From contig OX457026.1 in NCBI GenBank assembly GCA_949752745.1, positions 45,229,239-45,293,238 on the forward strand: a stretch of 64,000 nucleotides of DNA, read 5' to 3'. Below are positions 23,751-34,646 of this stretch, piece after piece (position 1 is the first letter of the stretch; each line of letters opens with the position of its first letter). Position numbers and translations under genes: made by a program. The DNA comes from Protula sp. h YS-2021. Lineage: Eukaryota > Annelida > Polychaeta > Sabellida > Serpulidae. The notes below the pieces were generated by a model, which saw only the letters and a list, made by a program, of their open reading frames with translations, was not told the origin of the DNA and ran no database searches.

Positions 23751-24119
23751 GGGGCCCGAAATTAGCCGGGGCCCGAGGCCCCATAATTTCAGGCCGGGTC
23801 CCACGATTTTCGAGACTTGTGGCCAAGTGGACCCCACGATTTTTTTTCGGAAAGGCCAATGTTAATCGTCAATATAAAAGACTTTCACAGAAGAGGAAAT
23901 AGGAGTGTGGAAAGAACTCGGGAGTCAAAATATAACAAAAACAATAAAACGACAAACTGAAGACCTTGTATTACCGGTATGTGTACGAATAATTAAGAGA
24001 AATAAATTACATTTATGGTAATATCGTCATTCTTCTAAATATATAGCCTATATCTATCCGGGCCCAAGATTTCGACCGAACCCCAAGAAATTTGGTAAAA
24101 ATGGTTAATTTCGAGCCCT
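23751..24119. mobile_element. hAT-type MITE
   Basis: The terminal inverted repeats GGGGCCCGAAATTAGCC and AGGGCTCGAAATTAACC (read inward) are flanked by the perfect 8-bp duplication GCAAAAGC at 23743-23750 and 24120-24127. Eight-base duplications and CAGGGCTCGAAA-like ends are typical of hAT elements. It is 369 bp with no transposase, so non-autonomous. Confidence 0.85.
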
Positions 24120-24479
24120 GCAAAAGCCTCAAAAGTTAGCGTGTTTTAGTAGGACCGTACAAAGTGCTTAAACTGTAGATATTTTTTCAGTAATAATGCA
24201 CGTGTGAAGACAGATTTTTTATGCGTCCCCTGGGACGCAAGCCCAATTTTTTTTGCATCCCGGGCCAATTTTTTTGCGACATTGACGCGCAAATCCGCAT
24301 CCCGTAAATCCCTGCATAACGATGACACATGCCGTACATTCCCATAAAGGTTTCAGGTTCTGCATTTTGACTTAACCATGGAATACCTACTCCAAGTCTT
24401 AACTCGATCCCACTTTCCTTTATCCTTTTACAAACAAATATGTAGGTAGATACAATTGTCCGCTACCGTTAACTATAAT

Positions 24480-24870
24480 GTCAAGACAGTAAGGCTACTT
24501 CCCTCGCGTCAGTTAAAATTTTACTCTAGAATTTCACGATAGAAAGGCCACATATCCGGCGTCAGCTTAGGTTTGAATTTGTTTTGGTCAATATATATGT
24601 TACTTTTGGCAAAACACCCAAAATTATAACAGCCGCGTAGGCACTAATACTGATGTCCGCTTTCGTTATTCAAAATTTTAAGACGGTGAGATTATATCCG
24701 TAGCGTGAGTTGTTTTTCGCCAATATTTCAATCAGTTTTTTACGAATCATGAAAAAACTAATAGCCAAGTAAGTAGCAATGATCGCTACATTCAACTCGG
24801 ATTTCAAGAGAGTAACGCTCCTTCTTTGGCATTGGCGAAAATTTTACTGAAAGTTATAACACCGTATTAT
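24480..24870. repeat. Degenerate tandem repeat related to 8320-9120
   Basis: It contains the same AAGACAGTAAGG, TTTTGGTCAATAT and TAGGCACTAAT-like blocks, in about two units. The flanking 24871-25311 shows nothing I recognise apart from two copies of GTCAAAATGACTACGGCC-like sequence at 24920-24990. Confidence 0.5.
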
Positions 24871-25507
24871 TTAACATAAGAATTCTGAAACAAATAAGCA
24901 ACCAGATATTTTGAATCCAGGTCAAAATGATTACGGCCAAAACGCCACCAAAAACTGCACGGGGGTCAAAATGACTACGGCCAAAATGCCGCAGATTTTT
25001 CATTAGAAAATTAACTAATTTAGGGATCTTTGGCATTATATTTTCTGCAACAAAATTGGTATTTGGGTCTTTTATTTTGTCAACAAAATTTATTTATTTT
25101 ATGAAATGAAAATTTTTGTTTTTTTTCTTCTTCCATTTATTACAATATAATAAACTGAACCAATGTGAAAATGTGATAACAGAACATATTTATATACGCG
25201 CAATTGTTTTTTCTACAACTAATGAGAACTACAGCTGGAATAACGGCTAAAACGAACATGTTAAAGTGTTAGAACTTAGAAGCGTAACAACCCTCATACG
25301 ATCAAGTTACAGTCAAACAAGAATGTAGGTAATCTGCCCCCCCCCGGTGATCTGCCCCCCCCCCCGGTAAACTGCCCCCGAAAATCTGCCCCCCCCCCCC
25401 GGTAATCTGCCCCCCTCAAATTTTCCATACTAGGTAATCTGCCCCCCCTCCTCATATTATATATATACACAAGGCCCTTCTGTCTGGATACCACTATACA
25501 TATATAT

Positions 25508-26466
25508 GGTATCCGGACATAACGGCGACGGCCAAAACGGCGACGGCCATAACGGAGAAGACCAAAACGGCGACGGCCAAAACGGCGATGGCCAAAACGG
25601 CGACAAGTGCAACCCCGGACAAAACGGCGACGGAGTTTTTTTTAAGTTTATGCTTTAAAACGCTTATTAAAAAAAACAAAAAGGAACAACGTTGCAAACA
25701 CAGTTTATTTAACTATCAGAGATAAATAAATTTGAACACAGTGCAGCATTTCTCCCAACATGCCCTTCCTGCCCTCCCTAACCACCTCCTTCCTGTCACC
25801 AGTCACTGTCTCAGTTATCTGCTCAAGGAATGATTTACTCACTTACCTTTTCTCAGGAAAAACAGAAAATTATTTTCGCAGGTAAAATAAAATTTAATCT
25901 TATCTTTCATTGGTGTGGATTCGTATATAATAACAGCATTTCACATAACCGATACAAAGTAGCTCATTAAGGCGATTAAAACATCGGTCTTTCATTGCTG
26001 ATAATCCGAAGTCATTTTAGTGGCATTTTTATTTTGCCTTTTATTGATGTGGATTCACGTGCAATAACGGATTAGTGGGCACAGTCGCTAAATACAATTT
26101 TCTTTCAAAATGTACTTATTTACCCCCGCCCCCCCCCCCCCCACCCCCCACACACGATGTATTAGCGTATAATTGTAATTAGGAACATATAAAAAAATTA
26201 AGTGTTAAATTATCCATTTTATTTTGCTCTTAAAATTTAAATATTGGTTCAAATTATACTTGTCTTCAAGTAGAAATGAATTGATTTATCTGGCAACACT
26301 ATTCTTTGTGTTTTGATTTTCAACATTGAATTATTTATCTTCGTCGCCGTTTTGTCCAGGGTTGCACTTGTCGCCGTTTTGGCCATCGCCGTTTTGGCCA
26401 TCACCGTTTTGGTCTTCTCCGTTTTGGCCGTCGCCGTTTTGGCCGTCGCCGTTTTGTCCGGGTTTC
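25508..26466. mobile_element. Foldback element A1 (15-bp minisatellite inverted ends, 9-bp TSD)
   Basis: The left end GGTATCCGGACATAACGG leads into repeated GGCCAAAACGGCGAC units. The right end is the inverse (CGCCGTTTTGGCC units, ending GTCCGGGTTTC). The 9-bp duplication CATATATAT lies at 25499-25507 and 26467-26475. The interior is AT-rich with no transposase. Copies A2 (59223) and A3 (60565) share ends and interior. Nine-base duplications point to the Mutator superfamily or to Foldback elements. Confidence 0.88.
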
Positions 26467-26486
26467 CATATATATATATTACAGTA

Positions 26487-27394
26487 CAGTCGGACCTCGT
26501 TAATTCGACATCGGGCGGACCTCCGATTTTATGTCGAGATAGCGGGGTGTCGAGATAAGCGAGTTTTGAAATAAAACGACAATTATTTTAAAAGTGATGA
26601 TTTTTTTTCTTTTTGTTTTCACAGGCTGTCCTTATTCTTTATTCACATCGAAGTATTATTTCCGTCGCAATTTTAGCTTTTTCACTCTTTCAATGTTTTC
26701 TAATGCTCGGTATCTCACATCCAGGGACATGTGCGAAAGGTTACGTTTTTTTATAATTTTTTCGTCGAATCATCTTTATTTTACAAACTCAAATTTGAAA
26801 CAACGTTTAGTCCACTAACAATTAGCAAACACTGGTTAGCGTGAATAAAAGGGCTTATCTGCTATACAGAGGGCTACTTAATTGTTTACACAAGGAGGGG
26901 TGTTTACAGTCATTTAGGGAGTTCATACTGCACTACAGCCTATGCAGATAAAGTCTGCTGTATGATATGGAGAGATGAAGAATTAGCAAACACTGGCTAG
27001 GGTGAACAAAAGGGCTTATCTGCTGGCATGCACTGGGCTACTTGTTTACACAAGGAGAGGTGTGTCGTTTACTGTTGGTACATACAGCTGACTGTAACAA
27101 GCAAAATTTGGATACTGCAAAAATGCATTATTATGATATCCTGTACGAAATTCGTGGTGTATGAGTACGCTATTTTATACAAAAAGTTCTATATGAGGGC
27201 ATTATAGCTAGGTTAATTTATGTCGAGATAAATAATTTGTCGACATACCCGAGCTTTTTTTTTTGTTTTTTTTTTTTTGTTTTTTTTTTTGTTTTTAGGG
27301 CGCTTTTTATCATACAAATACACGGGACTGAAAAAAAACGTCGAATTAACCGAAATGTCGAGATATCCGATGTCGACATAAGTGGGTCCGACTG
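26487..27394. mobile_element. pogo/Tigger-like MITE
   Basis: The ends CAGTCGGACC...GGGTCCGACTG sit between TA dinucleotides (26485-26486 and 27395-27396). The inverted repeats continue through GTTAATTCGACATC-like and TCGAGATA motifs. TA target duplication and CAGTCG-type termini are typical of the Tc1/mariner-pogo group. No transposase is seen. A second, truncated, inverted copy begins at 61914. Confidence 0.78.
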
Positions 27395-28149
27395 TATATA
27401 TATTATATATATATATGGGTGTGTGTGTTTTACTGTTCTTTATATTAGTGCATTTAATCATCTGATATGATGATAGGAACAGTTTTAGTGGTTTTAGTAA
27501 TCTATTGGATATATACAGAACAGTGACATGAACAGTGCATTGATTTTATATTTTGATCGTGATGAAAACGTTATTTGGTGATTTTAGTAATGATTAAAAC
27601 TGCTAACGATTTAGTATATGCATTTAGCGACATTGAACTGTGTTGTGCCTTGAACAGAAAACAAATAAATATGGTTAAAATAAAAAAAAGTTGTTTTTTT
27701 CTTATTGTTTGGGCAAAAGACTGCATGAATGAATGAATAAATGCATGAATATTTATATATTATATATCATTATATTGTATATGAATTAATCTATATAAAA
27801 ATGAATAAGTCATATAGGCTTATCTATAATCCACCAATAATAGATTATTGAACATGCTATAATTGCAATTAATAACGAATGCCACCTGTATATATTAAGT
27901 GCTAAGTTGATCCCGATTACACATGAATCGCTTTCAAGTCTTAAGATGTTAATCCTAAAAATAAAAAAGAAACGCACACATACACATAATCAATCCATGA
28001 GGGGGGGGGGGGGGGGGGCAGATAACCTAGTATTGAAAATTTGAGGGGGGCAGATTACCGGGGGGGAGGCAGATTGTCGGGGGCAGATTACCGGGGGGGG
28101 GCAGATTACCGTTTACCGTCAAACAACGTTGGTGTGATATCCACTCTGA

Positions 28150-28990
28150 AACGAACAGTCCCACAACGTCCCATATCAACCCTGGAGTTTTTGATACTCC
28201 AGATTCACTGGCATCCAACGTATGTTGTGTCCGATACCGTCGATAAATTCTGGAACGGTTGTGCGTCCCTCAGTGCGATCTTTGCACATGCTCTTGAAGC
28301 GCCACACACTCCTTTCGGATTCATTTTCTCGGGAGTTCTCCGCGGATATCCTGCAGAATGACTGTACGGACGGCACAGTCTTCCTGTCGAATGGCCGTGA
28401 TGAACGTCCAGATCGTCGGGTGGTGGTGGCCAACCAAGTGAAAGAAGCGATTGTTGAACCCCTAACACTGCTTGTTGGTTCGCTGTTCGTTGTGCACTGC
28501 GTCATCGTGAACGTTCCAAACTTCCGGTGGAAACCGAGGTGGAATTCTACGCATACGCACTCACATGATGTCACCCTGGCTGGTGCGACTTGGGCCCTGT
28601 GGTAGCCGCCAATGACATACGTTTTGGCGAAATAGTCCAAAAGGAGTTCGCAGCCCTCTCGCGCAATAGCACGCAGATGTTCGAATCCAGCCACAACGTC
28701 CTCGATTGATAAGAATGCTAATCCGTTCCGTTTGGCACAAAAGAGTGAGAAGTCGTCATCAACTTTGTGTCGAGCAGCCAATCCCAGCTCCTGGATTTTG
28801 CGACATGTCGCTTGCGTCAAATGGTAGAAGCACGCCCGCCTGGATGTCGCCACCTAGAATGTCATGCATGGTTCGGATGACCGCTAGCTCAAAATCGCAT
28901 AGTACCGTCAGTGGGTCAGGAAATAACTCCAATGTTTCACAATAATCCAAGATCGCCCGAAACATTTCATGGTACGTGTCCTGCGACTTG
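28150..28990 (-). pseudogene. MULE (Mutator-like) transposase remnant
   Basis: Frames on the minus strand show, in order, LTVLCDFELAVIRTMHDIL, the CxxH block ACFYHLTQATCRKIQELGL with DDDFSLFCAKRNGLAFL, and, in another frame, a WNVHDD...RTNK block ending near GIGHNIRW. This is the order of the central and C-terminal part of MULE transposases (DFE, GCxFHxxQ, RTNN-GWH). At least two frame changes and several stops make it non-functional. It lies directly beside foldback element B, outside its ends, so it may be the remains of an older element that B entered. Confidence 0.8.
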
Positions 28991-29196
28991 TTCTAAGAAG
29001 GGCGTACACTGATGTTTCTAGACGCAACTTGGGACTTAGGTAGAACTTGATAGGCATGACACTTTTTATTTTCTCCTTCGATTTCATTTTCTTGTTTATA
29101 AGGCCACGTGAAAAGAGTGTATTTTTTGCAAATAAATGTGGAGCATTTATCGCACAGCACAGCAGAACACACAGTTGCTTAGCTTTTGAGCGAGCT
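28991..29196 (-). mobile_element. Split hairpin-ended element, distal half
   Basis: This matches, in reverse, 39535-39690 (CAAAAATACACTCTTTTCAC, AAAATAAAAAGTGACATG, CCCAAGTTTC blocks). Its other half is 37523-37744. The Ty3/gypsy element split it, duplicating GAGCT. Confidence 0.7.
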
Positions 29197-29955
29197 TTTA
29201 TGCCCGGGTGTGGGGACATAAAAGCGCAGAGACTAATTATTCATGCGCATGCGCAATCGGATCAAGCGCGTGGCGTAACACCGTAAGGGTCTCTCAACAT
29301 GAGGTGCTCGAGCCGCGGACTAAGTAAAAGACCTTAATTTAATCTAAATCAAGACGTCATTCGTTTATTTATTTATTCCCATTTACTCTTTATTCTTACA
29401 TTTATTACACGATTCAAGAACAATCTTTCTCTATTTCGTAATAACATGCTTAAATAGATACGCTATAAATCAGATCATTTTACATGCAACTGGTTACTAA
29501 CCTGGCGTCCCGAATATATATCAATATAATAAATTATCCGTTTAGGACTGGAAAGTGAAGTCCCTTAAATCCTAATTTGTCGAAACCTTAGAATCCCTTC
29601 TATTGCAAAAGTCGCAGTTGTTTGTAGTTCCTAACTGGTGGTTGAGTGAAACTCAGACTGCCTTTTTAGGGTAAAACACGAATTTTTATAGGGGAAGGGG
29701 CTGACACCAAAGTTGACCCGCGAATGACCACTCGACTCCGGTCCAATAGAAGCGTGTCACGGGTTACTCACAAAATGTCATTGGTTGCGCTAACCTTAGA
29801 GAACTACGGGTTAAGTGCATTTAGGCACCTCCCAGATGTTGACACAATTACCTAAGTACCTGAATAAGCCGGAGATCGAATGTCACTTTGACGCATATTT
29901 AATTAACCTTAATTGCAATGGAACAATAGGACCTCAGCATAGCTTAAGAGTTTAA
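29197..29955 (-). repeat. 3' LTR, outer part
   Basis: It matches 36481-37230 of the 5' LTR with few differences. It is broken at TTTAA by the element starting CTAGAGCGGCC. Confidence 0.9.
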
Positions 29956-31886
29956 CTAGAGCGGCCAGTGCACACAAAACATAGAAGTACAGGCTTATGC
30001 TATACACTTTCAGTCGATACCTACTTAGTGTCTTGTTTTTGTAAACAAAATCAAATGTCTACCCGACTAAACCCATGATCCCCCCCCAAAAAAAAAAAAA
30101 AATCCTGTTTTTTTTTTAATTACTAAAATAATTTTTTTTTTAATTACTGCAAACATAACCTTAATTCATTGTAAAAGAACTCAAAATAACCCCCCCCCCC
30201 GCCTCCCCATTTTTTGGCTCCTTTGCTATCTAAGCATAGGTGTTAACTACGCTGGGGATTTCAGAAGATTCTCGAGTGTTCCTGCATTCTTTAGAAAGCT
30301 TCAAAACAGTAACAGCATTACTGTCGGCCCATTGCTATTTGTTAGTGCCTGAAATTAAGCTTTTTGTGCGTTTCTCATCTACGGCTGTTATGTAACATGC
30401 CACTCAGTCAGGGGTCAGTGCCAGTTGTGGTGCATGATGGAGTCGTCATCTACGAGGTCATGAAATGCTATAGGTCTTAGCAGGTCTAGCTATTGATTTT
30501 TGTTTCGCGCATACTTGATTCGGTTGCCAAGGTGTTCTATATATAGGAGCCATTTTGTATCGATTGGCATTGTTTGCAGAAGCATTTTTCGCCATTAAAG
30601 TGGGTCATCTGACATCTTGTGTTATGAGAAGCAGCTCACCATTTTGGCACCGAAATGCCTCTCCCTTCTCCCACCGAGTGCGTCATCTGATGCGCAGTTA
30701 TGAAGAATGCCTTTCTAGTGCTATTTGGCCGATGGGAATGTTCGAAGACAAGGTAGTAGATCATGGCTATAACTACACTTAGGGTACAAACCGTTACCGT
30801 TGCCTTGGGTAAAAGGGTTCGAGTTGTGTTTATAGTCGGACCTACATTAAATAGCTGGGGTGGGGGGGGGGGGGGAGGGGAGGGCGTGTGGAGAATGATG
30901 GTTAGCAAAAAAAAAAACAAAAAAAAAAAACCGACCGCCTGCAAGACCTGGATAAAAATTAAGACCCGTTTGTCGTGACCCCTTTCAGATTCGGGTAACA
31001 AGACGTAAGTTAAAACCTGCCTGTCTTGACCAACTTCCAGACCCGGATAGATAATGTAGCGTACAGTAAAACTACCATAGTGACAACTTCAGATCTGGAT
31101 AAGAAGGGCCTGCACGGAAAGTCATTTCGACTTGAATTTTATAGAGATATTATGCATACAAGATCTGGTTCTAAATATACACATATTTTACGCGATAACA
31201 TCACACATGGCACTCGTTCGTTCTACTCGCGAAAAAAAAATTAAAGTTTCTTTCGGACCTACCAAGCAATAATCCCACCAAGTTTCAGCTTTCTCCGATG
31301 TTCAGCAGCTGAGAAATTTCGCACACAAGATTTTTACGTGATGACGTCATACAAATGCAATAATCACGTGACATGCGTGAAAAGTTGACAGAACCGTCCG
31401 ACTGACTCACGAAATATCCATATAAAATTTGATGTCGATAGGACTTTCCGTTATCTCGATATTTTGCACACAAGATCTTGTTTAAAATACATACATATTT
31501 TACGTGATGACGTCATACGCCGCATTCGTTCGTTCTACTCACGAAAAAATTCTATAGAGTCTTTCGGACCTGCCAAGCAACAATCCCACCAAGTTTCAAC
31601 GTTCTCCGATACTCAGCGGCAGAGAAATTTCGCACACAAGATTTTTACGTAATGACGTCATAAGCCTGCCCTAATCATGTGAAGTGCGTCAAAAGTTGAT
31701 AGAACCGTCAGACCTGACCAAGGAACAAATCGATCAAGTTTGAAGTCGATCGGACGTTTCGTTCTCGAGACATCTTGCACACAACACTTTGTTCACAACA
31801 GACTGACACACACACAGACACACACACACACGTACACACATACAGAACGTATAAACACTATATGTCTCCCCTTGGTCGGGGAGACA
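29956..31886 (+). mobile_element. Hairpin-ended element nested in the 3' LTR
   Basis: It starts CTAGAGCGGCCAGTGCACAC and ends with the hairpin TGTCTCCCCTTGGTCGGGG plus AGACA, then TAA. Flanking TAA occurs on both sides, so it either made a 3-bp duplication or inserted between A and T, as Helitron-like elements do. Inside are poly-C/G tracts and, from about 31020, tandem units with TTTTACGTGATGACGTCATA and ACACAAGATTTTTACG, followed by a CA-rich tract. No protein is encoded. The same head occurs inverted at 38632. Confidence 0.72.
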
Positions 31887-31889
31887 TAA

Positions 31890-32172
31890 TTATTTAGTAG
31901 TCGCTCATCCTATTAACTACCCGGTGGTGTTAACGCCACATATAATTAAGTTGGGATAAAAAGGGGACCGAATGTGTAATACCAATTTACACTCTTTTAT
32001 ATTTTAAACCTTTTTAAAAATATGAAAAGATAGAAAAATAAATTAAAATTGTAAAATGACGCAAGAATTAACATGACAATTTAATGAAATGGACCGATTA
32101 CCAATTTAAATCTACCCTAGAAGAGAACGCAAAATTCTTCATAAAAAATCACTAAAATTACTAAACATAATA
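31890..32172 (-). repeat. 3' LTR, inner part
   Basis: It matches 37236-37522 of the 5' LTR. A purine-leaning GGTCGGGAG on the minus strand just before it could be the polypurine tract. Confidence 0.88.
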
Positions 32173-32287
32173 TACTCCCGACCGACAAAAATGTACCTCC
32201 GGTACATTATTATAAACTTCTGTTTGGTTCGCCACGTAATTTTAATCACACATAACAATACAATAATCTAAGAAAAACTTTGTGATG

Positions 32288-34015
32288 CTATGACAACCAT
32301 CTAGATACACGTGCAAAATGGATGTCTGAGTTATTTAGAAGTATGCTGCGAAGTTTATGAAGTTCAGGATACAGGGCTGGGTTGAGAGACTGATGTACTA
32401 GCGAATTAGATGGGAGTCGGTAAGTCTCCGCTCCGAGTTTTAATGTTACACAGGCCTGAAAATCCGGATCTGAGATAATGCGTCTAGCGCGAATGCCCTT
32501 CCAGGGTGCGATCGGCACTGGGGCGAATGAGCGAAAGATTTCGAACTCACTGTCCCATTCCACACAAAGTACCGGTCTGAAAAGCGAGCCTTTTACGTCT
32601 ATGTTGGCAATGGATACTGGAATCCACGCGTTTAAAGACTTGGGACATGCAGGCCATTGGCGGACGGTGAAATGGAGACAAGCATCTGGCTTAGACAAAA
32701 TAATCACTAGAGCAGCGTGGGGTTTGAAACATTTCATAATACACTGATATGTAAGAACGACGAACAGAACTGCAACCAGAGCGAACAAGACACATTCCTG
32801 AGTGTCAAACGCAGAAATAGCAGCATCGACCGGAGTGTTTGGAGAAGCTGAAGGTTGACGATAAATAAGTGGAGGTTGGGTAAAAGAAAGGTGTAGCTTG
32901 GCGTCCGTTGGTTTTGTCGTAGCTAACAAGGCGACAACCGATTTTGGACCTTTAAGCAATAAAATGATAAAAACCATAAGCGTTGAGAGGAAACTAAAGA
33001 TACATGAGAGTAAGATCATGATTCCCTGTAACGATGACCATGAGAGAGTGATAGGCCACTCTCTACTATAGACGGGATCGGTGTGGGACGTATATATAAC
33101 CTTATGTTCCTCAATGCGATCAGTGACATGTTTGAGATCTAAACTGATCTTCTTACCTTTACTAATGCTATCGGCAAATTCAAGGACATAAAACTGAAAA
33201 TCTGGAATAGAAAAATTCCAAGGTTTATCTAGTAAGGTCTGGGCTGTAATTGTGCTAATTTGGTCTTTATCAAACATGTGTTGGAGAAAAATCAAATTGA
33301 CTGGGTGGTGTACGGTAAGGGACGGTTTCGAGTGACACTGACTTCGAGGGCCTGGGAGTACAAAAGGACCAGCCTTCACGGCACATCCGCATGGGATGTT
33401 CAAGACACATAACCTACAACCTTTAAGTACTTGTTGTGGGGAAGCTGTGCAGCTAGTAGTTATAGCTGTAAGGTTGGAAATCAATACCGATCCCTGCTCT
33501 AATTCAAACATATTTGTCGCTAAACTAAATGGTTTAAAATGAAATTGGCAAAGAGCCTTAACAGAAACGGTATCTTCGCTGTATAGGGCGCTTGCGCAAG
33601 AGGGCTCTGTAGCGTCTCTGCTAGGCAGCAGAAATGGACAATGCTTCTTGATGTTGCCCTTGCAACGAATGAAATCTGTTTCGGATAGTTCAATAAAGGA
33701 GCGGGAGAAATGAGTTGCGTAATAGGGTGGTAAGTTACTAACTGTTGCAGCGTGCGTTACAGAGTGATTAATGGGAACGGGAAAGGAGCGAACCTCAAAA
33801 ACTTCGAAGTGAGAAGAGGCCACTGACACTGGAAATCCTACAATGACATATAATGAGTTTTCATATCGATAAAACGTTAAGCTCCTGATGTTATACACAT
33901 ATTCAGAGCTACCAATAAATAACTGAAGTCCGTTGTTCTTGGTCGCGAGATGTTCCTCAATGCTCTTGATCGCTTCTTTGATGCGGCGCTCGGGAATGAG
34001 TTGAGGAGTGAGAGC
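32288..34015 (-). CDS. Env-like protein of the Ty3/gypsy element (5' part fused to pol remnant)
   Basis: The open frame of 536 codons from the Met at 33898 extends upstream without a stop to the deletion junction near 34015. The ectodomain is cysteine-rich, with a cluster near residues 161-172 (CRLCVLNIPCGC), several N-linked glycosylation sequons, and a hydrophobic membrane anchor at about residues 284-315. A second hydrophobic stretch lies at about 369-388 in the tail. This is the layout of env-like proteins of errantivirus-type retroelements; I cannot name the closest family. The frame is intact, in contrast to pol. Confidence 0.72.
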   Translation of the reverse strand, partial: ALTPQLIPERRIKEAIKSIEEHLATKNNGLQLFIGSSEYVYNIRSLTFYRYENSLYVIVGFPVSVASSHFEVFEVRSFPVPINHSVTHAATVSNLPPYYATHFSRSFIELSETDFIRCKGNIKKHCPFLLPSRDATEPSCASALYSEDTVSVKALCQFHFKPFSLATNMFELEQGSVLISNLTAITTSCTASPQQVLKGCRLCVLNIPCGCAVKAGPFVLPGPRSQCHSKPSLTVHHPVNLIFLQHMFDKDQISTITAQTLLDKPWNFSIPDFQFYVLEFADSISKGKKISLDLKHVTDRIEEHKVIYTSHTDPVYSREWPITLSWSSLQGIMILLSCIFSFLSTLMVFIILLLKGPKSVVALLATTKPTDAKLHLSFTQPPLIYRQPSASPNTPVDAAISAFDTQECVLFALVAVLFVVLTYQCIMKCFKPHAALVIILSKPDACLHFTVRQWPACPKSLNAWIPVSIANIDVKGSLFRPVLCVEWDSEFEIFRSFAPVPIAPWKGIRARRIISDPDFQACVTLKLGAETYRLPSNSLVHQSLNPALYPELHKLRSILLNNSDIHFARVSRWLS

Positions 34016-34460
34016 GAGGAATTTGCCAAAAACCGCTTTTCATGTCTAGCGAAGTAAAGAATGTTGCTTTCTTATCTGCAATTTGATCAAGAATTACCTC
34101 CAAATCGGGTAGAACTTGAGTAGCAGGAGTCAGTACCTTGTTTAGTCCACGATAGTCAACAGCGAACCTGTACGATCCATTCCGTTTCTTAACCAGGACG
34201 ACTGGAGCTGCCCATTGGGAGTCGGATTCTTCACAAATATCATCAGTGATCATTTGGTCGACTAGCTTATCGATCTCGCTCCTCATGGCAGGAGTCGTCT
34301 TGTAAGCGGGTCTCTGAACCGGAGTTGCTCCTTCGGCGTTGATGCTGTAACTGAACTCCTTACATTCCCCAAGTTCGGATGCATTAGCGGCGAACACATC
34401 TCTGTTTTTACCCAGCAAAGTTGGCAGTTGTTGCTGCTGCTCGGATGTCAAATTAGAATT
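34016..34460 (-). pseudogene. Reverse transcriptase, N-terminal fragment
   Basis: The fragment includes VKKRNGSYRFAVDYRGLN and the first palm motif LDMKSGFWQIP with its catalytic Asp. It then breaks off: the YxDD motif, RNase H and integrase are absent, and the sequence passes straight into the env-like gene. A pol-internal deletion is the simplest reading. A frameshift near 34490 separates it from the protease. Confidence 0.88.
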
Positions 34461-34646
34461 TCTAACTTGTTCCCCAAACCCAAGCTCATCGGCGACCTTA
34501 AAAAAACCTCGTTTGACTGACAGTCGCCATCGCTTTGGACAACGTTGTTAACCTCTGCAACGTCGGGCATTACGAGAGAGTGTACGGAATGCTCTTCGGT
34601 TAGGGTTTCTAGCACTGCAACGGAAAGCCTTTAGGTATGTGCGTAT

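Larger units (their letters stand above)
25321..28117. mobile_element. Foldback element B with G-rich minisatellite inverted ends
   Basis: Inward from each end lie repeated GGTAATCTGCCCCCCC units: 25328-25450 on the left, and inverted at about 28000-28110 on the right. The right end is CCGTTTACC. The 9-bp sequence GTCAAACAA flanks both sides (25312-25320 and 28118-28126), which supports a real insertion. Inside it lie foldback element A1 and a pogo-like element, both inserted later. No transposase is present between the ends, so it is non-autonomous. Confidence 0.78.

Noticed and set aside
25494..26574. Repetitive VAVLAVAVLA or GQNGDG-type proteins in the foldback ends
   Set aside because: 15-bp units keep frames open in both strands. 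The sequences are terminal inverted repeats, not genes. The same holds at 59158-59406 and 61272-61585.
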